Source: Streptomyces sp. F63 (lineage in GTDB: Bacteria > Actinomycetota > Actinomycetes > Streptomycetales > Streptomycetaceae). Taken from it: a stretch of 64,000 nucleotides of DNA. Of the stretch, positions 16,864 through 24,577 are shown one piece after another. A program made the position numbers and the translations under genes. The stretch's first letter is position 1, and each line of letters begins with the position of its first letter. The notes under the pieces were generated by a model. The model was not told the origin of the DNA. It did no database searches and worked only from the letters and a program-made list of their open reading frames with translations. The DNA lies in contig NZ_JAGPXX010000006.1 of the NCBI RefSeq assembly GCF_018070345.1, forward strand, positions 1 to 64,000, read 5' to 3'.

Positions 16864-17535
16864 GTGGTCTCGCACACCACACGCCTCTTCATCGACGGTC
16901 CGGTGAGGAGGGTCCTGGATATCGCCGCCGCGGTGCGGGACTCCGGGGAGACGCTGTCCCTCGACGAGGAGCTGCGGCGTTTCATCCGGACCACGCGGGT
17001 GACGGGCGTGACGGACTGGGTGTGTCCGATCGCCACGGTGGCCGCGCTGCTCGACCACGTCGCCGGTCTCTGCGCCGACGGTATGGAAGCGCTGCCGCAG
17101 GAGTTCTGCCGGCAGCTGGAACGAGCCGGCGGGGGAACGGAGGCCTCCGCATACCTGCACTCCCTGGCGGGGAAGCTTCGGACCCTGGAACAGGACCCGC
17201 AGGACGACTACGACGAGCTTCCCCTGGCCCGCTGGGAAATCGAAGTCGGATTCCCCCGGCTTTCCGGCTTCGGAGCCAACTGGGTGTACGACGGGGAATA
17301 CGCGACTCTCCATGACTCCATTCAAGCCGCGATCGATTCCGAGCACCCCTACTGCGGCGAGTTCCTGGCCCCTCTCGCGGCCGAGGCCCAGTCCGCTCTC
17401 GTGCTCTTCCCGGGAAAGCGAGCGATGGAGCACAGCCTGTCCGCCGTCATCGGCTGGGTGTCCCCGGAGGCACTGCGCCAACTGCTCCAGGCTGTCGACG
17501 ACCACATGCGGCGAGAGCACACCGTCCTGTCATGA
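16864..17535 (+). CDS. Candidate immunity protein for the RNase A-like toxin
   Basis: A 223-residue acidic cytoplasmic protein. GTG 16864 was chosen because AAGGACGG lies ten bases upstream; a longer frame from GTG 16834 has no ribosome site. No family is recognised. Its position directly behind the toxin gene and its overlap (ATGA) with the next toxin-tip gene are typical for an immunity protein. The role is inferred from context. Confidence 0.6.
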   Translation: MVSHTTRLFIDGPVRRVLDIAAAVRDSGETLSLDEELRRFIRTTRVTGVTDWVCPIATVAALLDHVAGLCADGMEALPQEFCRQLERAGGGTEASAYLHSLAGKLRTLEQDPQDDYDELPLARWEIEVGFPRLSGFGANWVYDGEYATLHDSIQAAIDSEHPYCGEFLAPLAAEAQSALVLFPGKRAMEHSLSAVIGWVSPEALRQLLQAVDDHMRREHTVLS

Positions 17536-17870
17536 CACCACACCCTTCAGAGGTCTCTCCCGCCATGCCGTCCCGGAACCGGTCCGCCACCTACCCGGAC
17601 CGTGAAACCGCCCGATGGGCCACGCAGCAGGTCGTCACCGTCAACGAGCAGCTCATCCACCGCTGGCTCGCCCAGGGCACGCGCCCGCGGCTGACCATCG
17701 AGGCGTCCTGGCCCGCGCGGCCCGAGCCGGTCGGCCGGGTGCTGTTGCAGGCGATGATGCTGGCCGGGCGGGAGCCCATCGACGTACGCGCCGCGCGTGT
17801 CGTGCTCAAGCGGGACACCGCGGCCCCGCACGGTTTCGTCGTCCACGCCACGTTTCCCGTCCACCTCTAG
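17532..17870 (+). CDS. Orphan RNase A-like toxin tip, N-terminal part missing
   Basis: A 112-residue protein that aligns by eye with the end of the toxin domain upstream: ATYPDRETARWATQ, a NEQLIHRWL helix, RVVLKRD and the closing FVVHATFP strand. The first segment, which should hold the HT..HVG-type catalytic His, is absent, as are any delivery domains. This looks like a displaced alternative tip, the usual by-product of toxin-tip exchange in polymorphic toxin loci. It is overlapped by the upstream immunity gene and followed by a CdiI-type immunity gene. Internal ATG 17565 with AGAGG upstream is an alternative start. Confidence 0.65.
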   Translation: MTPHPSEVSPAMPSRNRSATYPDRETARWATQQVVTVNEQLIHRWLAQGTRPRLTIEASWPARPEPVGRVLLQAMMLAGREPIDVRAARVVLKRDTAAPHGFVVHATFPVHL

Positions 17871-17909
17871 CCACAACCCTCCGCCCATCATTCGCAAAGG
17901 CCCCACCCC

Positions 17910-18608
17910 GTGCCCCTGAGCCCTCTCGAACACGACCGCCGCTACGGCGAGCTGGACGAGCTGATCCGTGCCTACGTCGGGCAGCCGGCGGACGACACCC
18001 CGGACACACCCGGCCAAGCCCTGACGGCATACCTCCGGCACACCTGGCACACCCGTCCCCGGGCGCTGGCGGTCGCCGAGCGCCAGGCGCGCGAGTACGC
18101 CGAGAACCCGCCCGGACGGCTCCGGCTGCGCCTGGGCGAGTTCTACGCCATCCCCGACGTGGGCCTGCCGGAGGGAGAAGTCCAGGAGTGGCTGCACACG
18201 CTCGCCGACCACATCAGGCACAGCATCGAGGAGGGCGAGGTGCCGCCGCCCGCCGTGCCCGCCACCCACTGGGAGTGGCACGCCCGGTTCCCGGAGCTCG
18301 GCCAGTTCCTCGGCGGGTGGTTCTCGCAGGACATGCCGGACGAGTTCGAGGACCACGAGGCGGCCATCGCGGACTACCGGGCCTCCACCGATCCGCAGCT
18401 CGTCACCCGCCTCGTCGGTGAGCTGCACGAGCTGCTCGCCCTGGACCTCGACGAGTCGGACCATGCCCTGGCCGTGGCGGAGCTGGGCATGGAGGTCGAT
18501 CCCCCGGCGCCGTACTCACCGAGTGGCTGGCTCGCCCATCTCGCTCACCGGCTCGCCCAGCCGGGCGCGGAGTACGGACCGCCGCCGCGGGCGGGGCGGC
18601 AGGAGTAG
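17910..18608 (+). CDS. CdiI-type contact-dependent inhibition immunity protein
   Basis: A 232-residue acidic protein starting at GTG 17910 behind AAAGG. The C-terminal half carries the CdiI signature (ELGQFLGGWFSQDM, an acidic stretch, then VGELHELLAL). The N-terminal half looks like a related segment (YGELDELIRAYVGQ). It pairs by position with the orphan RNase A-like tip, which it would neutralise by blocking the active site. Retaining the immunity gene after the toxin has decayed is common in such arrays. Confidence 0.75.
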   Translation: MPLSPLEHDRRYGELDELIRAYVGQPADDTPDTPGQALTAYLRHTWHTRPRALAVAERQAREYAENPPGRLRLRLGEFYAIPDVGLPEGEVQEWLHTLADHIRHSIEEGEVPPPAVPATHWEWHARFPELGQFLGGWFSQDMPDEFEDHEAAIADYRASTDPQLVTRLVGELHELLALDLDESDHALAVAELGMEVDPPAPYSPSGWLAHLAHRLAQPGAEYGPPPRAGRQE

Positions 18609-18639
18609 CGTCTTTCGCCGGCGTCCGGCGGTCGGAAGG

Positions 18640-18800
18640 ACGACGTCCTCTCCCTGGCCGATCCCGACAACGCCGTTCTCTCGCACGCCGACCGCAGCCG
18701 TATCTCCCCGACGAGTACCGGTGCCACCTGTTCCGGGTTCCGGCGCATGGGATCGTACCGGGATCGATCCTGGTCAACGGCATGGTGGCCGGGAGCCCTG
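18640..18800 (+). pseudogene. AlkZ-like winged-helix DNA-binding protein fragment
   Basis: Frame one reads DNAVLSHADRSRI. After a shift near 18705 another frame continues with DEYRCHLFR and ILVNGMVAGS. Together they match the C-terminal LSHADR...FLVDGFVAGTW region of AlkZ-type winged-helix proteins. The rest of the gene is missing. It is a short relic sandwiched between the CdiI-type gene and the second immunity cassette. Confidence 0.5.
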
Positions 18801-18989
18801 GTGCCGGACGGCGGCTCCTGGCCGGCCGTCGCGTTCGGCGTAGCTCCGGGGGTGGGACCGCGTCCGGTCCGCGACGGAATCGGTTCCGGACGGCTCGGCG
18901 TCGCGGGTCAGTTCACCGAAACTCGTGCCACACGCCTCTCCCGGGCGCAACGATCGGGCGGAGAACGTTCTCGAATGAGGAAGTCTGTG

Positions 18990-19262
18990 ATGCCGGGACC
19001 ATTGGACCCCTTTGTAGAAATCGCCCGGCGAGCCGTCGCCGGGCAGCTCACACTCGAAGGGTTCGAGGCGGAGTTCTTGGCGCTCTTCAAAGAGGCCGAT
19101 GGGCTCTCGGATGACGAGTTCGGCATCCTGAACCAACTCTTCCACGTGGTCGAGGACTACGTCCCGGATGCGGCCGACCGGGATCCAGGCGACGCGACAG
19201 CTGAGCAACTACTGGACGCGGTGCGGGAGTTTCTGCACCGCATCGAGGGCGGTCGGCCGTGA
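18990..19262 (+). CDS. Colicin D-type immunity protein (copy B)
   Basis: A 90-residue paralogue of the protein at 8527, with seven substitutions. Two add acidic residues (Val to Glu at 10 and Val to Asp at 42), which could alter which toxin variant it neutralises. Its toxin is absent except for a ten-codon tail with a stop codon, so it is an orphan immunity gene. It overlaps the next gene by four bases. Confidence 0.65.
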   Translation: MPGPLDPFVEIARRAVAGQLTLEGFEAEFLALFKEADGLSDDEFGILNQLFHVVEDYVPDAADRDPGDATAEQLLDAVREFLHRIEGGRP

Positions 19263-19621
19263 AGGAGTGGGCGGACGACGAGTACTGCCTCTACGTCAAC
19301 GGCGGTGAGTGCTCGGACCTCTGGAGTTTGCTCGCGGACTGGTCCGACAGTGAGGACGAGCGTGCGTGGGCGAAGCACATTCCGCGCTTCGTCCGTCTCA
19401 TCGCCTGCTGGAGCCGGCTCGGGTTCATCAAGGTGTTCCGGTCGGACGAGTGGCCCGCGGACCACACCGGCGAGGAGGTCACCGGGCAGGAGCTGGACGA
19501 GCTACTCGCCGATCCCCGGAGCTGGGAGTACACCGAGGAGCCGACCCGCTGGATCTGCGTGGCCTCCGGCGACCGCGACATCCAGGAGCTGGAGGAAGGG
19601 ATGTGCGAGCAGGAGCGGTGA
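19259..19621 (+). CDS. Small acidic protein in immunity cassette (copy B)
   Basis: A 120-residue paralogue of the protein at 8796 with 14 substitutions and no gaps. It is co-translated with the immunity gene. Function unknown. Many of the changes swap or add acidic residues, as seen in immunity proteins under diversifying pressure, but I cannot test selection here. Confidence 0.6.
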   Translation: MKEWADDEYCLYVNGGECSDLWSLLADWSDSEDERAWAKHIPRFVRLIACWSRLGFIKVFRSDEWPADHTGEEVTGQELDELLADPRSWEYTEEPTRWICVASGDRDIQELEEGMCEQER

Positions 19622-19741
19622 GCGTCGCATCCTGACACCGTGCGCCTCGGCCGGCCTCTGTCGGCCGGGGCCTACGTACGTCCGGGAGCCTCAGCTGCCG
19701 GCCACCCGGACCCGCAGCCCCGCACTTCGGGAGCATGGAGA

Positions 19742-19853
19742 ATGGTCCAAGTGGAAACGTTGGGGCGGATCGCCTCGGGCGACGAACAGGGACGCTACGT
19801 TTTCGTCCAGGAGCTCCCGGACGACCCTCCGAGCTATCTGGTCCTGACGGCTG
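19742..19853 (+). pseudogene. Truncated third cassette gene (copy B)
   Basis: The first 37 codons match the 72-residue protein at 9280 (VETLGRIASGDEQG, then PPSYLVLTA). At 19853 the homology ends abruptly, and the frame continues into the antisense strand of a cyclase gene, giving a meaningless chimera. The gene lost its second half in the same event that truncated the cyclase gene. Confidence 0.75.
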
Positions 19854-20209
19854 CGGGTCGTCGAGGGTGGGCGTGGTGTCGGGGTCGGTGCCGACGCGAT
19901 CCGCCACGTGGAGCACACCAGGGGCAGGATCATCTCCTCGACCGGGATCTGGTCCAGCGTGCGGGCCCCGGCCAGGAAGTGCGACGGCGGGTCGACATGA
20001 GTGCCCCACTGGCCGACCAGTGTGTAGCGGTGCACGGTGAAGCCGTCGCCTCCATCCAGGCTGAACACCGTCTCGCGCCGCTCGTCCCCGAACCCGGGGA
20101 AGTGCGGCTGCCCCGGCCGGAAGGGGTGAGTGAGGTCGGTGCGGACCGCCGTTTCGATCAGCTCGCGGTGTGCCGACCACAGCCGGTGCTCCGGCATTCG
20201 GGCGCTCAT
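19854..20209 (-). pseudogene. Cyclase / kynurenine formamidase-like gene, 5' fragment
   Basis: ATG 20209 overlaps the stop of the transporter gene. About 100 residues match the start of cyclase-family proteins, including HPFRPGQPHFPGF and the metal-site segment GQWGTHVDPPSHF. After EEMILPLV a one-base shift (near 19915) leads to ADRVGTDPDTTPTLDD in another frame, and the sequence ends at the junction with the immunity cassette. The catalytic domain is incomplete. Confidence 0.7.
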
Positions 20210-21264
20210 CGGGCTTCCTCCGGCGGGGTGGTGGCCGCCGCGACAGGGGCCGCCGGGGTGGGGGCGGCACCCGCCGGAACCCCGGAGTTTGCTGCGCCGC
20301 CCGCGAGGGCCGCGGGACCGGGTCCACCGGCGGCGGGTTCCCCGGAGTCCGCTTCCCCGCGTGCCGGCTTCCCGGCGTTCGTCGCGGCCGGCCGCCGTGT
20401 CATCCCCACCCCCAGCAGGACGACGGCCATACCCAGCACCACCCGCATACCGAGGTCCTCGCCGAGGACGACGGCGCCGAGCAGCACGGAGACGACGGGC
20501 AGCAGATAGCCGACCACGGCGGCGTTGGTGGCCCCCTCGTCGTTGATGATCCGGTAGGTGAGATGGAAGGTGATCGCGGTGCAGAGGACGCTGAGGGCGA
20601 CGGCGGCCGTCACCACCGTGAGGCTCGGGTCGATCCGCTCCAGCCCGCCGACGGGCATCGCGACGGCCGTCAGCCCGGTCGCGGCGAGGAGCTGGGCCGC
20701 GGAAAGCGAGATGGTCGGGGTTCCCTTGCGGACCAGCGTGCGGCCCATATAGGTGAACGCGACGGCGTAACTGGCGGCCGCGCCGAGGATGGCGAGGGCG
20801 CCCCAGTCGGCGCCGCCGGTGGTCTGCCAGGGGGCGAAGATGACGATCGTGCCCGCGAAGCCGAGTAGGAGACCGGTCAGCCGCACCCGGTGGATTCCCC
20901 GCTCCGAGCCGAGGGCCAGACCGAGGGCGATCGACCAGAGTGGTGTCGTCGCGTTGAGGACGCCCGCGAGACCGGAGTCAACGGTCTGCTGACCGAGGCT
21001 GAACAGCGCGAAGGGGAGGGCGTTGCAGAAGAACGCCGCGACCGCTATGTGCCGCCACACGGCAACGCCCCGGGGCAACCGGTGCCCCGTCGCGTAGCAG
21101 GCGACCACGAGGACGAGGGCTCCCAGCGCGCACCGGACGGACGTGACCTGGAGCGGTGAGAGCCCCCTCAGTGCCAGTTCGATCCAGAGGAACGTGGAAC
21201 CCCAGAGCAGGGCGAGCACGGCCACCCGCAAGCCGCCCCACAGACTCTGTGCGCTGCTGTTCAC
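20206..21264 (-). CDS. EamA/DMT-family transporter
   Basis: A 352-residue inner-membrane protein with ten predicted hydrophobic helices in two EamA repeats, followed by a ~50-residue Ala/Gly/Pro-rich cytoplasmic tail. GTG 21264 is preferred over GTG 21279 because GGAGGA lies seven bases before it. Members export amino acids or other metabolites; the substrate is not evident. The gene was co-transcribed with the truncated cyclase gene and is divergent from a LysR regulator, its likely controller. Confidence 0.85.
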   Translation of the reverse strand: MNSSAQSLWGGLRVAVLALLWGSTFLWIELALRGLSPLQVTSVRCALGALVLVVACYATGHRLPRGVAVWRHIAVAAFFCNALPFALFSLGQQTVDSGLAGVLNATTPLWSIALGLALGSERGIHRVRLTGLLLGFAGTIVIFAPWQTTGGADWGALAILGAAASYAVAFTYMGRTLVRKGTPTISLSAAQLLAATGLTAVAMPVGGLERIDPSLTVVTAAVALSVLCTAITFHLTYRIINDEGATNAAVVGYLLPVVSVLLGAVVLGEDLGMRVVLGMAVVLLGVGMTRRPAATNAGKPARGEADSGEPAAGGPGPAALAGGAANSGVPAGAAPTPAAPVAAATTPPEEAR

Positions 21265-21412
21265 GAATGCTTCCTCCACGGGTTCGTCCGTCGTTGCGGG
21301 ACGGGGTCGGCTGTCACGGGGTGGTGCGGGGCGGTGCCCGTTCTTCGAAGGTGCCTCAGCCGAGCCTTACGGACAAGCGAATGGTTCTAATCATTCTGTT
21401 AAGCTGTGCTAC

Positions 21413-22348
21413 ATGCTTGATGTGAGGCGACTGCAAGTCCTGCGTGCGGTGGTCACGAGTGGCACGGTCACCGCCGCCGCGGCCAATCTCGGTTACACGC
21501 CTTCGGCCGTCAGCCAGCAGGTGGCGGCCCTGGAGAAGCAGGCCGGCACCCCCCTGCTCGAACGGGCCGGCCGGGGGGTGCGCCCCACGGCCGCGGGGCT
21601 GCTGCTGACCGAGCACGCGGCCCTGATCGGTGCGGCGGTCTCCCAGGCCGAGACGGCGCTCGGTGATCTACGGGCCGGGCGGACCGGCCGTCTGGCGGTC
21701 CGCTACTTCGCCACGGCGGGCTCCACGCTGGTGGCGCCCGCCCTGGCCGAGGTCCGGGCGGAGCATCCCGGCGTCCGTATCGACCTCGAACTCAACGACG
21801 TGGACGAGCCGTTCCACGGCGTGGCGCCGGGCCGGACCGACCTGGCCGTCGTCGTGCAGGTGCGGGACCGTGTCGGTGCCGGCTTCCGGGTCGTCCACCT
21901 CCTCGATGATCCGTACGACGCCGTCCTGCCGCTCGGTCACGTGCTTGCCGCCAGGGAGGTCGTCGACCTGCACGAGCTCTCCGGTGAACAGTGGGTCGGC
22001 AGTGAGCCGCCCGGTCCGTGCCTGGAGCCGGTGATCGACTCCTGCGCGGCAGCGGGCTTCAGCCCGGACTTCGTGATCCGGAGCGAGGACTACGCCACCG
22101 CTCAGGGGTTCGTCGCGGCCGGGCTCGGTGTCGGTCTGATGCCGAGGCTGGGGCTCCGCAACCGGCATCCGGGTGTCGTCGTGCGCCCGATCCGCAACCC
22201 CGAGCCGCTCCGGGTCATCTCGGCCGTTGTGCGGGAGACCGCTCTCGAACAGCCCGCGCTGCGGGGGTTGTTGGACGCGCTGCGGGCCGCCGCCGACCCA
22301 TCCGCCGGGCCGGACCCGTCCGTGGGGACCGGCCTGTCCGCGGGATAG
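21413..22348 (+). CDS. LysR-family transcriptional regulator
   Basis: A 311-residue regulator starting at ATG 21413. The N-terminal winged helix (RRLQVLRAVVTSGTVTAAA, then SAVSQQVAALE) is followed by a linker helix and a periplasmic-binding-like effector domain (~90-300). It is divergent from the EamA transporter across ~150 bases with an AT-rich stretch (21380-21412). This is the standard arrangement for LysR control of an adjacent exporter. Confidence 0.88.
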   Translation: MLDVRRLQVLRAVVTSGTVTAAAANLGYTPSAVSQQVAALEKQAGTPLLERAGRGVRPTAAGLLLTEHAALIGAAVSQAETALGDLRAGRTGRLAVRYFATAGSTLVAPALAEVRAEHPGVRIDLELNDVDEPFHGVAPGRTDLAVVVQVRDRVGAGFRVVHLLDDPYDAVLPLGHVLAAREVVDLHELSGEQWVGSEPPGPCLEPVIDSCAAAGFSPDFVIRSEDYATAQGFVAAGLGVGLMPRLGLRNRHPGVVVRPIRNPEPLRVISAVVRETALEQPALRGLLDALRAAADPSAGPDPSVGTGLSAG

Positions 22349-22391
22349 CGCGATCCGAGCGCCGGGTCGACCGGTCCGCCCGGCCCGACCC

Positions 22392-22413
22392 GTCCGCCGC
22401 TGCCGCGGCGGAC
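22392..22413. terminator. Hairpin terminator between convergent genes
   Basis: A 9-bp perfect stem (GTCCGCCGC with GCGGCGGAC) around a TGCC loop lies between the LysR stop and the 3' end of the convergent afsA-like pseudogene. It probably serves both directions. Confidence 0.5.
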
Positions 22414-22465
22414 CGAGTCCCGCGCACGGGCCGTGCCCCGGCGGTGCGGGCGGCGGGCGCGCACG

Positions 22466-23016
22466 TCAGGCGGTGCGGGAGGAGTGGGTGGGCGGTGCGG
22501 CCAGCGTGACCACGGCCGAGAAGATCTCCCGGTCGTGCTGGTGCGCGCCGACCCGGACCCGGCCGGGCTCCGCCGTCGGCTCGGCTTCCAGCCAGCAGGG
22601 GGCGTCCATCTCGGCGTACTTCACGAAGTCGGAGTGCATGCCGGTGACGAACACCGGCTGCGGGTGCGCCGTGGCCAGGGCGGCCTGGCGGGCGGCCTCC
22701 AGGAGCAGAGTTGGAGTGCGGCCGGAGTCCCGTCGGCGCGGGCCGCGGCCGGGTCGAGTTCCCAGCCGAAGTCCTTCCACAGCAGATGGTGGCCGAACGG
22801 CACCCCGTAGGCGCCGTGGGACAGCAGCGGCAGCGTCTGGCGGACGGTTTCGCTCAGCAGCAGCGGATCGTGCAGGCCAAGGCGGTCCGCGTAGAACGGG
22901 TGCGCGGTCGGCCAGGCCGCGGTGGCGGTGTAGGCGTCGGGCGCGGTTCTGCGCCAGTCGCGCAGCAGCACTTCGTCCGGGTTCGTCTTGTGGGTGAAAG
23001 CGGTTTCAATCGTCAT
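22466..23016 (-). pseudogene. AfsA-like gamma-butyrolactone synthase with internal deletion
   Basis: AfsA proteins have two hot-dog repeats over ~300 residues. From ATG 23016 the first repeat is good (HKTNPDEVLLRDWRR, then LLSETVRQTLPLLSHGAYGVPFGH). Near 22705 the frame changes, and what follows is the end of the second repeat (LLEAARQAALA, then KYAEMDAPCWLEAE and HQHDREIFSAVVTLA). About half of the protein between these points is missing, together with the correct frame. The gene is divergent from the receptor gene, as in A-factor-type loci. It cannot make signal. Confidence 0.75.
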
Positions 23017-23149
23017 CAAACGGCTTCCGAGGGTGTGCTGGGCAGGGCTGATGGGCATGGGGGGTCCCCCTGGTGCGGTGGCGCTCTCAATGGGCACGCG
23101 CAGGCGAAGCGAAGGCGTCCGAAGTGACAGGCCGGCGCCGACGTAAATG

Positions 23150-23169
23150 AAATAGAGATCGTTCTTTTT
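23150..23169. promoter_or_regulatory. Possible autoregulatory element (ARE) for the GBL receptor
   Basis: An AT-rich imperfect palindrome (AAATAGA - GATCG - TTCTTTTT) lies 28-47 bases upstream of the receptor start, in the divergent region to the afsA-like gene. Receptors of this family bind partly palindromic AREs at such positions. Inferred from location and symmetry only. Confidence 0.35.
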
Positions 23170-23196
23170 GTTTGTCTCCGGGTTGGGAGTCTGCCG

Positions 23197-23976
23197 ATGG
23201 CGCGGCAACGGCAGGAGCGAGCGGAACGGACCCGTCTCGCGCTCATTCGGGCAGCAGCCGAGGTGTTCGACCAGTCCGGTTACCACGGGGCGTGGCTGAA
23301 CGCGATCCTGCAGAAGGCCGGCACCACGACCGGGGCCATGTACTTCCACTTCGGGTCGAAGGCGGACCTGGCGCGGGCCGTCGTCGTGGAACAGGCCGCC
23401 GAACTCCGTTGGCCCGTCGACCACAAGGGGTTGCAGCAGTTGGTCGACGTCTGCCAGTACCTGGCCGTGGAGATGCGGTCCAACGTCCTGTTCAGGGCCG
23501 GTGTGCGGCTCGCCGTCGAGCAGAGCGAGGTGAACCTGCTCGACTACTCGATCTACGACTGGTGGGCCGAGCAGTTCCGCGCCCATCTCGCCGAGGCCCG
23601 CGAACTCGGCCAGCTTCACCCGGACGTGGACGAGGATGCCTACCCGCAGGTGATCGTGGCCGCGTACACCGGTTCTCAGATCATGTCCCGCCTCGAGTCC
23701 GGCCGGGCCGACCTGCCCGCACGCATAGAGAACATGCTGCGATGCCTGCTGCCGGCCCTCGCGCCCGCGGAGGTCATCGCCGCGCTGGAGTTCCGCGGGG
23801 CAGGGGCGGTGCCGGCGGAGAAGGAGAAGGTCCCGGAGAAGGAGCACGGGCTGGGGGCGGAACGGGACGCGGAGCACCAGCCGGAGCCGGAGCAGGAGGC
23901 CGAAGCGAACGCGGTGCAGGCGGCGGCCGGGAAGCCCGCGAGGAAGAGAACGGCGGCGAAGGGCGGTTCCTCATGA
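23197..23976 (+). CDS. Gamma-butyrolactone receptor, TetR/ArpA family
   Basis: A 259-residue regulator. Residues 1-55 form the TetR helix-turn-helix with the receptor-family signature GAMYFHFGSKADLARAV. The ligand domain (~60-195) contains conserved Trp residues (DWWAEQFRAHL) that shape the butyrolactone pocket in homologues. The tail (~200-259) is a charged Lys/Glu/Ala-rich extension not usual for ArpA or ScbR. Divergence from an afsA relic supports the assignment. With the local synthase broken, the protein may be a constitutive repressor or respond to signals made elsewhere. Confidence 0.85.
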   Translation: MARQRQERAERTRLALIRAAAEVFDQSGYHGAWLNAILQKAGTTTGAMYFHFGSKADLARAVVVEQAAELRWPVDHKGLQQLVDVCQYLAVEMRSNVLFRAGVRLAVEQSEVNLLDYSIYDWWAEQFRAHLAEARELGQLHPDVDEDAYPQVIVAAYTGSQIMSRLESGRADLPARIENMLRCLLPALAPAEVIAALEFRGAGAVPAEKEKVPEKEHGLGAERDAEHQPEPEQEAEANAVQAAAGKPARKRTAAKGGSS

Positions 23977-24419
23977 GGCCCCTGCGGGTGCTGCTGACCG
24001 GCTCGACGGGCTTCGTCGGCGGAGCGGTCCTCTCCCGGCTGCTGCGTGAGCGCGCGGACGGCCGGCCCGTCGAGGTGCGTGCGATCGCCCGCCGCGTACC
24101 GGCCGACGCGCCGGCGGGAGCGGAGTGGGTGTGCGCGGACCTGGCCGATGCCGCGTCGCTGGACGGCGCGGCACGCGCCATGGACGTCGTAATCCACCTC
24201 GCCTGCCGGGTCGACGGGGACGCCGAGGAGTGCGAGCGGACGAACGTCGGCGGCACCCGGTCCCTCGTCGAGGAGGCCCGGCGCGCCGGGGTGCCGCGTC
24301 TCGTCCACCTGTCCACGACGGCGGTCTACGGCCCCGGGCCGCACCGCGGTGTCCCCGTGGACGGGGTGGTGCTCGAGCCCGTGTCGGCACCTGAACCGCC
24401 GAGACCATCCGCGCAGTGA
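23973..24419 (+). pseudogene. NAD-dependent epimerase/dehydratase, truncated
   Basis: 148 residues with the extended SDR nucleotide-binding motif (LLTGSTGFVGGAVLSRLL) and an acidic strand end (CADLADAASL). It stops shortly after VHLSTTAVYGPG, where the catalytic Tyr region should begin. Complete members have ~300 residues. It overlaps the receptor stop (ATGA). A similar epimerase accompanies afsA-type genes in several butyrolactone loci, so this may be a decayed signal-tailoring enzyme. Confidence 0.65.
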
Positions 24420-24577
24420 CGAGCGGCCCGGGCGGTGGGCACGGGTCCCCGCGTTCTTCAGCCGGAGCAGCGCTCGTCGGACAACCACGTGACCGCTCAC
24501 TCTTGGATGCCGGCACCTACTGAGGTCTTGTCGGCAACGTGGCGGTTGCGGTGTGTGACCGGGTGCCCGCCAGCGGC

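Larger units (their letters stand above)
18957..19853 (+). repeat. ~0.9 kb diverged direct repeat, copy B (immunity cassette)
   Basis: A second copy of 8494-9391 in the same orientation. It includes the last codons of the colicin D-like toxin with one nonsense change: in copy A the frame reads ...VLE-R-GSL, and here the Arg codon CGA is TGA (18976-18978). The left edge abuts unrelated sequence and the right edge is fused to a cyclase gene fragment. Confidence 0.85.

Noticed and set aside
15033..17036. Minus-strand frame of 667 codons opposite the RNase A-like toxin
   Set aside because: Val/Asp/Arg-rich shadow with no recognisable domain. The plus strand has WXG and toxin features and coupled starts.
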